Below are positions 16,765 through 25,196 of a stretch of 64,000 bases of DNA, in pieces. Within the stretch, counting starts at the first letter, position 1. Each line of letters opens with the position of its first letter. The notes below the pieces were generated by a model that did not search any database, was not told the origin of the DNA, and saw only the letters and a list, made by a program, of their open reading frames with translations. The translations under genes were made by a program, and so were the position numbers. The stretch spans positions 62,001 to 126,000 of the forward strand of contig NZ_LZSO01000013.1 of assembly GCF_001665785.1 (NCBI RefSeq), written 5' to 3'. Source of the DNA: Mycolicibacterium peregrinum. GTDB taxonomy: Bacteria > Actinomycetota > Actinomycetes > Mycobacteriales > Mycobacteriaceae.

Positions 16765-18978
16765 GTGACCGACTCCACTGATGCCATCGCCGGGCTCGAC
16801 CTGACCGACCAGGCCGCGCTGGGCAGCGGCGCGAGCTTCTGGACCACCAAACCGATCGGCACGGTGCCGGCCATCATGCTCACCGACGGACCACATGGCG
16901 TCCGTCGTCAATCCGGCAGTGCGACAGATCATCTGGGCATCTCCGGCAGTGAGCCGGCGACCTGTTTTCCGCCCGCGGTCGGGCTCAGCCAGACTTGGGA
17001 TCCTGCATTGGTGCAACGGATCGGTCAGGCTCTCGGCGACGAAAGCCGTGCGCTGGGCGTCCACGTGCTGCTCGGCCCCGGAGTCAACATCAAGCGCGAC
17101 CCACGGTGCGGGCGCAACTTCGAGTACTACTCCGAAGACCCGCTCCTGTCCGGCACGCTCGGGGCGGCCTGGGTGCGCGGTGTGCAGAGCCGTGGTGTCG
17201 GCGCGTCGCTGAAACACTTCGCGGCCAACAACGCCGAGCACGATCGCATGCGTGCCAGCTCCGACGTCGACGTCCGCACATTGCGTGAGATCTACCTGCG
17301 GACGTTCGAGATCGTGGTCCGGCAGGCCCGGCCGTGGACCGTGATGTGCTCCTACAACCGGATCAACGGCGTCTACGCCTCGGAGAACACCTGGCTGCTG
17401 ACCACGGTGCTGCGTGACGAATGGGGTTTCGACGGGGTGGTGGTCAGCGACTGGGGCGCGGTGTCCGACCGGGTGGCGGCGGTGGCCGCGGGCCTGGATC
17501 TGGAGATGCCGACAACCGGTGGCAGCTCCGATACCGAGGTGGTGGGGGCGGTCCGCGCCGGCGAGTTGGACGCGGCTGCCGTCGCACGGTCCGCCGCACG
17601 GGTGGCCGACCTGTCACGCCGCGTCACCCGGACACTCCCCGCTGCAACATCATTCGATATGAATGCCCACCACGAGCTGGCGCTCGAGGCGGCCACCCGA
17701 GCCATCGTGTTGTTGAAGAACGACGACGATCTGCTGCCGCTGGCGCCGTCAACCCTCGCGGTCATCGGCGAGTTCGCCCAGGAGCCCAGATATCAAGGGG
17801 GCGGCAGTTCCCATGTGAACCCGACCCGCGTCGACATTCCGTTGGACGAGATCCGCAGGCTCGCCGGCGACCATCCGGTGAGCTACTCCCCCGGAACCGA
17901 CATCGCGGCCGCGACCGCCGCCGCCGAATCCGCCGAAACCGCAGTCGTATTCCTCGGTCTCACCGCCGAAGAGGAATCCGAGGGTTACGACCGCGAACAC
18001 ATCGATCTGCCGGCCGCCCAGATCGATCTGCTGCGCGCCGTGGTCGAGGTCCAGCCGCGCACCGTGGTGGTACTGGCCCACGGTGGCGTGGTGCGCCTCG
18101 ACGCCGTCGCTCGTTTGACCCCGGCGGTCATCGACGGAGCGCTGCTCGGGCAGGCCGGCGGCGGCGCGCTCGCCGACGTGCTGTTCGGCGTCGCGAACCC
18201 CTCGGGCCGGTTGGCCGAGACGGTGCCGGTGCGACTGCAGGATTCCCCGGCCTACCTCAACTTTCCATCCGAATCCGGCCATACCGTCTACGGGGAGCGG
18301 ATGTTCGTCGGCTACCGCTGGTATGACTCCCGGGATCTACCGGTGGCATTCCCGTTCGGCCACGGCTTGTCCTACACCCGGTTCGCGTATTCGGATCTCG
18401 AGCTGGAGGCTACCGGCGACAGTGTGGCCGTGCGTGTGACGGTCACCAACACCGGAGACCGACCGGGCCGGGAAGTGGTGCAGGCCTACGCCGGACTACC
18501 CGGTTCCCGTGTCGGCAGGCCGGTGCGTTGGTTGGCCGGATTCGCTTCGGTCACCCTCGAGCCGGGCCGCCGGCAGACCGTCGAAATCGGCATCGACCGA
18601 ACCGATCTCGCGTACTGGAGTACGGACGCCGCGCGCTGGGTGATCGAAGACGGCGAGTATGTGGTGTCGGTCGGGGCGTCGAGCCGGGATATCCGGCTGA
18701 CCGCGACGGTGACCGTCGCCGGCGACGAGCCGACACGGCCGTTCACCCGTGAATCGACGCTGGGCGAACTGCTCGCCGACCCCACGGCAGCGCAAACCAT
18801 CCTCACGGTGCTGGGTAGCGCATCCCCGTTCGGCGCCGCCGATTCCGCGCTCGGCAGCGATCTGCTGCGGATGCTGGAATCAGTGCCGATCGGGCGAATG
18901 GTCGGGTTCTCGGCGGGCAAGGTCACCCGCGAGCAGCTCGATGAACTGCTCGCGGGAATCAACGCTCACCGATCCTGA
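16765..18978 (+). CDS. glycoside hydrolase family 3 (beta-glucosidase type)
   Basis: A 737-residue GH3 enzyme. The N-terminal TIM barrel carries KHFAANN and the nucleophile aspartate in VVVSDWG (about residue 229); the middle alpha/beta sandwich follows (QGGGSSHVNP), then a fibronectin-III-like domain (TVTNTGDRPGREVVQ). No signal peptide is visible, so it acts in the cytoplasm on an imported glycoside. Start GTG at 16765, 36 bp after the TetR stop. Its 3' end overlaps the convergent CoA-transferase by 13 bp. A glycosidase inside a P450 cluster suggests that the degraded compound, or an intermediate, is glycosylated. Confidence 0.92.
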   Translation: MTDSTDAIAGLDLTDQAALGSGASFWTTKPIGTVPAIMLTDGPHGVRRQSGSATDHLGISGSEPATCFPPAVGLSQTWDPALVQRIGQALGDESRALGVHVLLGPGVNIKRDPRCGRNFEYYSEDPLLSGTLGAAWVRGVQSRGVGASLKHFAANNAEHDRMRASSDVDVRTLREIYLRTFEIVVRQARPWTVMCSYNRINGVYASENTWLLTTVLRDEWGFDGVVVSDWGAVSDRVAAVAAGLDLEMPTTGGSSDTEVVGAVRAGELDAAAVARSAARVADLSRRVTRTLPAATSFDMNAHHELALEAATRAIVLLKNDDDLLPLAPSTLAVIGEFAQEPRYQGGGSSHVNPTRVDIPLDEIRRLAGDHPVSYSPGTDIAAATAAAESAETAVVFLGLTAEEESEGYDREHIDLPAAQIDLLRAVVEVQPRTVVVLAHGGVVRLDAVARLTPAVIDGALLGQAGGGALADVLFGVANPSGRLAETVPVRLQDSPAYLNFPSESGHTVYGERMFVGYRWYDSRDLPVAFPFGHGLSYTRFAYSDLELEATGDSVAVRVTVTNTGDRPGREVVQAYAGLPGSRVGRPVRWLAGFASVTLEPGRRQTVEIGIDRTDLAYWSTDAARWVIEDGEYVVSVGASSRDIRLTATVTVAGDEPTRPFTRESTLGELLADPTAAQTILTVLGSASPFGAADSALGSDLLRMLESVPIGRMVGFSAGKVTREQLDELLAGINAHRS

Positions 18979-20147
18979 CCGCCCCGTAGCTCAGCGAGGA
19001 TCTCGTCGGTGTGCGCCCCGAGAGTCGGGGCAACCATGCGTGGCTGCCACGGCGTGGCCGAGAAGTCGGCCGGGCTGGCCACCATCGGTACAGTTGAAAT
19101 GCCGTCGGGCACTTCAACAATGCCACCGGCGGCGTGGAACTGCTCGTCGGCGATGACGTCGTCCAGGCTGTTGATCGGCGACCAGAAGAAGTCGGGCTCG
19201 CCATCGAAGAGCGGGGCCCAGTGGTCCATCGGATGGGCCGCGAAGATGACATCCAACTCGGCGATCAAGTCGCGGGCGTTGAGGTACCGGTCCCGCGCCG
19301 TGGCGAACCGCGTGCCGGTCAACCAGTCGTCACGGGCCACCACCCGGCACAGCGCGGGCCAGTGCCGGTCCCCCTGCAGTCCGACGATCCAGAAGCGCTT
19401 CCCGTCGCCGGCGGTGTAGTTGTTCATACACGGGTTGGCCATTGCCTCGCGTTGACCGATCGCGATCTGCTCACCGCTCATCAGCACGGTGTTGAGATCG
19501 AAGCTGACGGTGTAGGCACCCTGTCGGTACAGCGACGTGCTGACCAATTGCCCTTCGCCCGTGCGGTTTCGGGCGAGCAGCGCGGCACACACCGCGGCCG
19601 CCAGGGTCATGCCGGCGGAGTGGTCCCCCATGCCGCCGCGCTGAAACGGCGGGGTGTCGCCGGGTCGGGTGAGCAGATCGGCAACTCCGGCGCGGGCCCA
19701 GAATGCGGCGACGTCGTAGGCCGCCCGATCTGCCTCCGGTCCGGTCAGTCCATAGCCGGTGACCAACCCATACACCAGACGTGGATTGCGCGCCGCGACG
19801 GTGTCGAAGTCGAGTTCGAGCCGACGCAACGCGGCCGGGCGCACGTTTGTCAGGAAAACGTCTGCGGTGGAAAGTAATTCCTGCGCGGTATGACGCCCCT
19901 CGGTGGTGGCGAGGTCAAGGACGATGCTGCGCTTGGACCGGTTGTCCATCTCGAAGGGCGGGTTGGCCGCCACGCCCAGGTCCGGATCGAGGCCGAGCAT
20001 CCGACCGAAGGTTCGCGCCGGATCACCCGAGGGCGGTTCGATCTTGATGACGTCGGCGCCCCAGTCGGCCAGGATCGCTCCAGCCGCAGGCGCGGCTACC
20101 CACACGCCCAACTCGATGACCCGAAAACCCTCCATCGGACCCGCCAT
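18966..20147 (-). CDS. CaiB/BaiF family (type III) CoA-transferase
   Basis: A 393-residue CoA-transferase: N-terminal FRVIELGVWVAAPAAG and LADWGADVIKIEPP, then the FEMDNRSKRSIVLDL segment and the region around RAAYDVAAFWARAG that normally holds the catalytic aspartate. These enzymes move CoA from a donor thioester to a carboxylic acid, activating it for beta-oxidation-like breakdown. Start ATG at 20147 (an ATG at 20135 is possible) after GGAAGGGG. It is transcribed divergently from the phosphotransferase across copy D of the shared element. Confidence 0.9.
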   Translation of the reverse strand: MAGPMEGFRVIELGVWVAAPAAGAILADWGADVIKIEPPSGDPARTFGRMLGLDPDLGVAANPPFEMDNRSKRSIVLDLATTEGRHTAQELLSTADVFLTNVRPAALRRLELDFDTVAARNPRLVYGLVTGYGLTGPEADRAAYDVAAFWARAGVADLLTRPGDTPPFQRGGMGDHSAGMTLAAAVCAALLARNRTGEGQLVSTSLYRQGAYTVSFDLNTVLMSGEQIAIGQREAMANPCMNNYTAGDGKRFWIVGLQGDRHWPALCRVVARDDWLTGTRFATARDRYLNARDLIAELDVIFAAHPMDHWAPLFDGEPDFFWSPINSLDDVIADEQFHAAGGIVEVPDGISTVPMVASPADFSATPWQPRMVAPTLGAHTDEILAELRGGQDR

Positions 20148-20168
20148 CAACGCCCCTTCCGAAAGTGC

Positions 20169-20194
20169 TTTACAAACTGACTGATATTTGTAAA
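20169..20194. promoter_or_regulatory. shared 26-bp element, copy D (near-perfect palindrome)
   Basis: TTTACAAA, 10 bp, TTTGTAAA: perfect 8-bp inverted half-sites, between the divergent CoA-transferase (start 20147) and phosphotransferase (start 20203). It is the most symmetric of the five copies and shows that the motif is an inverted repeat. Both strands read TTTACA-N16-TAAA followed by GC or CT. Confidence 0.7.
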
Positions 20195-20202
20195 CTTGGC
20201 CA

Positions 20203-21342
20203 ATGCTCACACCGGCCCGCCGCCTCGTCCCTGTCGCCGGCTTGGCCGCACATATCGGCCATGGCGTGCAACGTATCGCAACCGACGCGGCCATCAGCCG
20301 AATGCGTGCAATGCCGCGGCGCATCGGCGACCTCGACCCGGCCTACCTGTCGCAGCTCACCGGGCGCAGGATCGATTCGGTATCGGTCATCGGCGGTGAC
20401 GCCGGCACGTCGTCGCGGGCGCGGCTGGCACTGACGGGAGTCGACGCGCCGGAATCGGTCTTCGTCAAGATGCCCGCCGAAACCGCGGCCACCCGGATGA
20501 TGGGCGAGCTGGGCCGGCTGGGGCACACCGAGGTGCGCTTCTACCAACAACTGGCCGACGGCCTGCCCGGGGTGCCCCGTGCCTACGGCGCCGCATTCGA
20601 TGCCCTGACCGGGCGGTACGTACTGGCATTGGAAGACCTGACGCTCAGCCCATGCGAGTTCACCGACACCCTGCATCCACTGGACAAGGACCGCGCCGCG
20701 CAGACCGTCGAGCTCCTGGCCCGGGTCCACGCCGCGTTCTGGGGGCGGCTGCCGGCGCGAAGCGGCACCGGGCCACTGGGCTGGTTGTACTCGGCGTCTG
20801 GCGACCACACCTCGCTGATGACCGGTTCCCTGCTCAAGCTGTCGACCAAACGACTGGCCGAGCGCACCGACATACCGGTGGCCGACGGCCGGTTCATCGA
20901 CGAGAACTATCGCGCGGCGGCCCAACTACTGGACCGGCCACCACACACCGTGATGCACGGTGACGCGCATCCGGGCAACTTGTACTTCCGCAACGGCGAG
21001 GCGGGCCTGCTCGACTGGCAGGCCGTACGCCGCGGCCATCCGGGCCGAGAGCTGGCCTACACCCTGGTCACCTGCATGACCACGGTCGATCGGCAGGCTG
21101 CCGAACGCGACCTGCTCGACGAGTACCGGCGCGCACTCGCCGCGGCGGGCGGACCGACGCTGAGTCATGACGACTTGTGGGAGCGTTACCGCCTCGGGGC
21201 GATCTACGCCTACGCCGCACCGGTCATCACCGCGGGCCTCGGCGGTATGCAGGACGAAGGTATCGCAATCGAAGGAGCCAGACGGGGCGTGGCAGCCTTG
21301 GCTGACCTCGAGACTGTGGCAATACTCAAGAAGTCGCTGTGA
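20203..21342 (+). CDS. phosphotransferase (APH/choline-kinase-like) family protein
   Basis: A 379-residue kinase-fold protein with the catalytic loop HGDAHPGNLYF (H-x-D-x4-N) and the metal-binding LLDWQ. This subfamily (ecdysteroid-kinase-like / APH-type) commonly sits in mycobacterial lipid or steroid catabolic clusters beside CoA-dependent enzymes; substrates are mostly unknown. It may phosphorylate a hydroxylated intermediate. The ATG at 20203 lies 8 bp after the copy D element. The second TetR gene follows 12 bp downstream. Confidence 0.82.
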   Translation: MLTPARRLVPVAGLAAHIGHGVQRIATDAAISRMRAMPRRIGDLDPAYLSQLTGRRIDSVSVIGGDAGTSSRARLALTGVDAPESVFVKMPAETAATRMMGELGRLGHTEVRFYQQLADGLPGVPRAYGAAFDALTGRYVLALEDLTLSPCEFTDTLHPLDKDRAAQTVELLARVHAAFWGRLPARSGTGPLGWLYSASGDHTSLMTGSLLKLSTKRLAERTDIPVADGRFIDENYRAAAQLLDRPPHTVMHGDAHPGNLYFRNGEAGLLDWQAVRRGHPGRELAYTLVTCMTTVDRQAAERDLLDEYRRALAAAGGPTLSHDDLWERYRLGAIYAYAAPVITAGLGGMQDEGIAIEGARRGVAALADLETVAILKKSL

Positions 21343-21364
21343 TGGTCCTACCATTTGGTGACCA
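21343..21364. promoter_or_regulatory. overlapping inverted repeats at the second TetR start
   Basis: TGGTC and GACCA frame a 12-bp centre, which itself contains ACCA-TT-TGGT. The repeats lie across the TTG/GTG start codons of the TetR gene. They could be an autoregulatory operator; alternatively they are chance GC-rich symmetry. They do not match the shared 26-bp element. Confidence 0.3.
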
Positions 21365-21942
21365 CGAACAACCAAGGCCTGGACGTGAATGAACCTCTAC
21401 CCGCTCAGCGGGACGCATCAGTCGAAGACACCTCGACGCGCCACCGAATCCTGGTCGCGACCGCCGAGGTGCTGGCCCGCAGCGGTCAGACCAAGCTGAG
21501 TCTGTCCGAGGTGGCGCTGCAGGCGGGCGTTTCCCGGCCCACGTTGTACCGCTGGTTCGCCGACAAGCAGGAACTGCTGGACGCGTTCGGCACCTACGAG
21601 CGCGAGATGTTCGACCATGGCATCAGCCGCGCGACGGTAGGCCTGCGCGGTAACGAGAAGCTTGATGCCGCACTGCGTTTCATCGTGCAGTATCAGCAGT
21701 CATATTCGGGGGTCCGGCTGGTCGACATCGAGCCGGAAGTCGTTATCGCCCAGCTGGCCAACGTCATCCCGCTCATGCGCGCACGGCTGCTCAAGCTGCT
21801 GTCGGGCGCCAATGCTCCGGTCAAGGCGGCCACCGCGATCCGGGTCGCGGTCTCCCACTACATCGTGCGCAGCGATGATGCCGACCAGTTCCTGGCGCAG
21901 CTGCGTCATGCCGTCGGCCTCAAACAGCCCGACTCCAACTGA
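21355..21942 (+). CDS. TetR family regulator (second of a paralogous pair)
   Basis: A 195-residue TetR protein with helix-turn-helix LSEVALQAGVSRPTLYRWF and the C-terminal block HYIVRSDDADQFLAQLRHA, both almost identical to the regulator at 16192. The start is uncertain: TTG 21355, GTG 21358 and GTG 21385 are all in frame, and the last has an AAGG box upstream. It is probably translated from the phosphotransferase transcript. Two near-identical reading heads in one cluster imply either shared operators or divided control by two ligands. Confidence 0.86.
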   Translation: MVTTNNQGLDVNEPLPAQRDASVEDTSTRHRILVATAEVLARSGQTKLSLSEVALQAGVSRPTLYRWFADKQELLDAFGTYEREMFDHGISRATVGLRGNEKLDAALRFIVQYQQSYSGVRLVDIEPEVVIAQLANVIPLMRARLLKLLSGANAPVKAATAIRVAVSHYIVRSDDADQFLAQLRHAVGLKQPDSN

Positions 21943-21981
21943 GAACTCCAGCCTCGGCGCTACTCGTTCTGCACCCCTTTC

Positions 21982-22057
21982 CGTCACGCCGGCGTGACGC
22001 TCGGCACCGACCGCCACTCTGGCGTGACAATCAAGTCTCTACGATCGCAGAGACTTG
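21982..22057. promoter_or_regulatory. palindrome cluster between TetR and aldehyde dehydrogenase
   Basis: CGTCACGCCGGCGTGACG at 21982-21999 is a perfect 18-bp palindrome; its half-site GGCGTGACA recurs at 22021. A separate hairpin follows: CAAGTCTCT (22032-22040) with AGAGACTTG (22049-22057), 9-bp arms and 8-bp loop. The hairpin could end the TetR transcript; the CGTCACGCC repeats look like an operator of an unknown factor. Confidence 0.4.
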
Positions 22058-22084
22058 CCGATCGGTCAATCCTCGTTTTGAGGG

Positions 22085-22110
22085 GTGACACGACACGCAA
22101 TTTTTGTAAA
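22085..22110. promoter_or_regulatory. shared 26-bp element, copy E
   Basis: GTGACACG, 10 bp, TTTGTAAA, ending 9 bp before the ATG of the aldehyde dehydrogenase. This copy lies upstream of a single gene rather than in a divergent region. Confidence 0.6.
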
Positions 22111-22119
22111 GCTATCGGC

Positions 22120-23604
22120 ATGACTCAGGTGCAAAGCGACACCGGCGTGCTCGCCGGTGACGAGCGGATGCTCATCGACGGGGAACTCCAATACACCAGC
22201 AGCGGCGCAAAGTTCGACGTCGTACACCCCGCCAGCGAGCAGGTGGCGGGCCAGGCCACCGACGGCACGGTGGCCGACATCGAGCGTGCCGTCGGTGCCG
22301 CGCGACGAGCCTTCGACGAAACGGACTGGAGCCGCGACGTCGACTTCCGTTACCACTGCCTGATGCAGCTGCACGACGCGCTGGATGCCGAGAAGGAGCG
22401 TCTGCGCCGGATTCTGGTGACCGAGGTGGGCTGTCCCGTCACCGTCACCGGCTCCCAGATCGAAGACCCGATCGGCGAGGTCAAGCACTGGGCCGAACAC
22501 GGCAGGAATTTCGAGTACGTGGTCGACAACGGCGTCCACCAAACCCAGCTCGGGCCGGCGCGACGCAAGATCGCCTATGAACCGGTCGGTGTGGTCGGCG
22601 CCATCACCCCGTGGAACGTGCCGTTCTACCTCAACGTCGCCGAAACCGTACCGGCGTTGATGGCCGGCAACACGGTGGTGCTCAAGCCCGCGCAGCTCAC
22701 CCCGTGGTCGGGGACCGAGCTGGGCCGCATCGTCGCCGAGCACACCGACATCCCGGCCGGCGTGTTCAACGTCGTCGTCTCGAATGCCAACGAGGTCGGC
22801 GCCGCCCTGTCGGCGGATCCGCGGGTGGACATGATCACCTTCACCGGTTCGACCGCGACCGGACGCGCCATCTTGGCCGCCGGCGCGTCGACGGTCAAGA
22901 AAACGATGCTCGAGCTGGGCGGCAAGTCCGCGCACATCGTGCTCGACGATGCCGACTTCAACTCGGCACTGCCCATCGCGGCCATGATGGCCTGCGTCAT
23001 GAGCGGGCAGTCCTGCATCCTGCCCAGCCGGATCCTGCTCCCCCGCAGCCGTTACGACGAAGGCGTCGAACTCCTCAAGGGCGCGATGGAGAACTTCCCT
23101 GTCGGCGACCCGTGGACGCCGGGCATCATGCAGGGTCCGCAGATCAGCGCCACCCAGCGCGAAAAGGTACTCGGGCTCATCAAGTCGGGTATCGATTCGG
23201 GCGCCCGGCTGGTCACCGGCGGCGGTGTTCCGGAGAACCTGCCCACGGGTTATTACACTCAGCCCACCCTGCTGGCCGACGTCGACCCCGATTCTCAGGT
23301 CGCCCAGGAGGAGATCTTCGGACCCGTGCTGACGGTCACCCCGTATGACTCCGACGACGAAGCGGTCGCCATCGCCAACAACTCCATTTACGGCCTGTCC
23401 GGGGAGGTTTCATCCGGTGACGTCGACCGGGCCTTCGCCGTCGCACGCCGCATCCGGACCGGCAACGTCACCATCAACAGCCGCAGCCACTTCGGTATCA
23501 ACAGCCCGTTCGGCGGCTCGAAGCAGAGCGGTCTGGGCCGGCGCAACGGCGAGGAAGGCTTCAAGGAGTACTTCGAATCCAAGACCATCGGGATGCCCGA
23601 ATAG
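22120..23604 (+). CDS. aldehyde dehydrogenase family protein
   Basis: A 494-residue NAD(P)-dependent aldehyde dehydrogenase. It has the N-terminal cofactor region TPWNVPFYLNV, the general-base glutamate in LELGGKS (about residue 265), the catalytic cysteine in SGQSC (about residue 299) and the EEIFGPVL and NSPFGGSKQSGLG blocks. The ATG at 22120 is chosen because copy E of the shared element lies just upstream; an upstream TTG at 21994 would run through that element. It probably oxidises an aldehyde made by the HpaI-type aldolase. Its stop overlaps the next start by one base. Confidence 0.92.
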   Translation: MTQVQSDTGVLAGDERMLIDGELQYTSSGAKFDVVHPASEQVAGQATDGTVADIERAVGAARRAFDETDWSRDVDFRYHCLMQLHDALDAEKERLRRILVTEVGCPVTVTGSQIEDPIGEVKHWAEHGRNFEYVVDNGVHQTQLGPARRKIAYEPVGVVGAITPWNVPFYLNVAETVPALMAGNTVVLKPAQLTPWSGTELGRIVAEHTDIPAGVFNVVVSNANEVGAALSADPRVDMITFTGSTATGRAILAAGASTVKKTMLELGGKSAHIVLDDADFNSALPIAAMMACVMSGQSCILPSRILLPRSRYDEGVELLKGAMENFPVGDPWTPGIMQGPQISATQREKVLGLIKSGIDSGARLVTGGGVPENLPTGYYTQPTLLADVDPDSQVAQEEIFGPVLTVTPYDSDDEAVAIANNSIYGLSGEVSSGDVDRAFAVARRIRTGNVTINSRSHFGINSPFGGSKQSGLGRRNGEEGFKEYFESKTIGMPE

Positions 23605-24017
23605 TGAGCGAGCATTCCGACATCTCGGCCCTGCTGTACCGGTACGCGCGGGCCGTCGACTCCAAGGATTGGGAGCTGTACCGGTCGGTGTTCACCGAGG
23701 ACGCCCTCATCGACTACTCGTCGGCGGGCGCCATCGCGGGTAGCCGCGACGAGGTGGTCGACTGGTTCGCCGCCAACTTCGGGGTGATCCCGTGGAGCAT
23801 GCACTACATCACCAACATCGAGATCCTCGAAAGCGACGGCAACAGCGCGACCGTGCGGGCGATGTTCTACAACCCCATGCAGTTGCCCGGGATGGCCGAG
23901 ATGAGCGTGTGCGGCGGGTACTACCACCACCAAATGGTGCGCACGCCCGACGGTTGGCGTAGTCGCAGCCTGCGCGAAGAGAACCTCTGGTTCACCAACG
24001 CGCCAGGTCAAGCCTGA
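23604..24017 (+). CDS. SnoaL-like / NTF2-fold protein
   Basis: A 137-residue NTF2-fold protein: DISALLYRYARAVDSKDWELYRSVFTEDALIDY is the characteristic N-terminal helix-strand region, followed by the curved-sheet strands MHYITNIEI and GYYHHQMVR. Family members include ketosteroid isomerase and small dehydratases, so it may isomerise or dehydrate a pathway intermediate. The GTG start shares its G with the TAG stop of the aldehyde dehydrogenase, so the two are translationally coupled and it belongs to the same regulon. Confidence 0.8.
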   Translation: MSEHSDISALLYRYARAVDSKDWELYRSVFTEDALIDYSSAGAIAGSRDEVVDWFAANFGVIPWSMHYITNIEILESDGNSATVRAMFYNPMQLPGMAEMSVCGGYYHHQMVRTPDGWRSRSLREENLWFTNAPGQA

Positions 24018-24024
24018 CGACCAC

Positions 24025-24083
24025 GTTGACCTTGAATCTATACAGACGCGTACTCGACCTTGCGACCTCAGTTCAAAGTCAAC
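24025..24083. terminator. long inverted repeat between convergent genes
   Basis: GTTGACCTTGAA (24025-24036) pairs with TTCAAAGTCAAC (24072-24083), 11 of 12 positions, with a 35-bp loop. It separates the SnoaL-like gene and rlmN, which converge, so a bidirectional terminator is likely; it also marks the edge of the catabolic island. Confidence 0.45.
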
Positions 24084-24091
24084 GCCGCGAC

Positions 24092-25183
24092 TCAGCCCTC
24101 GGCGGCCAGCTGGCCACAGGCTGCGGCAATCTCACGGCCCCGGGTATCGCGCACGGTGCACGACACCCCCTTTGCCTGAACGCGTTTGACGAACTCGCGC
24201 TCAGCCGGTTTGGGGCTGGCGTCCCATTTACTGCCCGGTGTCGGGTTGAGCGGGATGAGGTTGACGTGCACCAGCTGTCCCAGCTTGCTGTGCAGCTTCT
24301 TACCGAGAAGGTCTGCGCGCCAAGGCTGATCGTTGACGTCGCGGATCAACGCGTACTCGATGGACACGCGCCGGCCGGTGACGTCGGCGTAGTACCGCGC
24401 GGCATCGAGCACCTCGTCCACGCTCCACCGGTTGTTGACCGGCACCAAGGTGTCGCGTAGTTCGTCGTCGGGGGTGTGGAGCGACACGGCAAGGGTGACG
24501 CCGAGCCGCTCGTCGGCGAGCTTCCGGATGGCCGGGGCCAGACCGACCGTCGACACCGTCACCGAGCGGGCGCTGATCCCGAAACCGTTCGGCGGCGGCG
24601 CGATGATCCGCTTCACGGCGGCCAGCACGCGGTTGTAATTGGCCAGCGGTTCACCCATGCCCATGAAGACGATGTTGGACAGCCGGCCGTCATGTTCGAG
24701 CCGCATGGCCGACGACGCCGCCCGGACCTGTTCGAGGATCTCGGCGGTGGACAGGTTGCGCATCAGACCGCCCTGGCCGGTCGCGCAGAACGGGCAGGCC
24801 ATACCGCAGCCGGCCTGCGAAGAGATGCACACCGTGTTGCGCTGCGGATAGCGCATCAGCACCGACTCGAAGGTCGTGCCGTCACCCGCACGCCACAGCG
24901 TCTTGCGGGTCTCCCCCGCGTCGCACTGGACCTGCTTCACCGGGTCGATCAGCGTCGGGAACAGCGCCTCGGCCACCTGATCTCGCACCGCGGCAGGCAG
25001 ATCGGTCATCTGCTTCGGGTCGGCGATCAGGCGGCCGTAGTACTGGTTGGCCAGCTGTTTGGCCCGGAATTTCGGCAGACCCAGCTCGGTGACGGCAGCG
25101 GTGCGGCCGTCCTCGTCGAGGTCGGCAAGGTGCCGCGGCGGCATGCCGCGGCGCGGGGCTTCGAAGACCAATTCCTGCTTCAT
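24092..25183 (-). CDS. rlmN: 23S rRNA (adenine2503-C2)-methyltransferase
   Basis: A 363-residue radical SAM enzyme that methylates C2 of A2503 in 23S rRNA (and A37 in some tRNAs). The radical SAM cluster motif C-x3-C-x2-C is at residues 126, 130 and 133 (CGMACPFC). The C-terminal [11 protein letters not shown] region carries the conserved cysteine that traps the substrate. The [15 protein letters not shown] block is diagnostic. Start ATG at 25183 is preferred to the upstream starts. In M. tuberculosis rlmN lies next to cdsA; here a LysR gene and an exporter gene separate them. Confidence 0.95.
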   Translation of the reverse strand: MKQELVFEAPRRGMPPRHLADLDEDGRTAAVTELGLPKFRAKQLANQYYGRLIADPKQMTDLPAAVRDQVAEALFPTLIDPVKQVQCDAGETRKTLWRAGDGTTFESVLMRYPQRNTVCISSQAGCGMACPFCATGQGGLMRNLSTAEILEQVRAASSAMRLEHDGRLSNIVFMGMGEPLANYNRVLAAVKRIIAPPPNGFGISARSVTVSTVGLAPAIRKLADERLGVTLAVSLHTPDDELRDTLVPVNNRWSVDEVLDAARYYADVTGRRVSIEYALIRDVNDQPWRADLLGKKLHSKLGQLVHVNLIPLNPTPGSKWDASPKPAEREFVKRVQAKGVSCTVRDTRGREIAAACGQLAAEG

Positions 25184-25196
25184 GTCTTTTCCAGTA

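Noticed and set aside
16105..17241. N-terminal extension of the third P450 frame
   Set aside because: It runs antisense through the TetR and GH3 genes; GTG 16104 has a good ribosome site and gives normal P450 length.
24018..24091. Searched for a small gene or RNA between the SnoaL-like gene and rlmN
   Set aside because: Only an inverted repeat is present; no start codon with a ribosome site.
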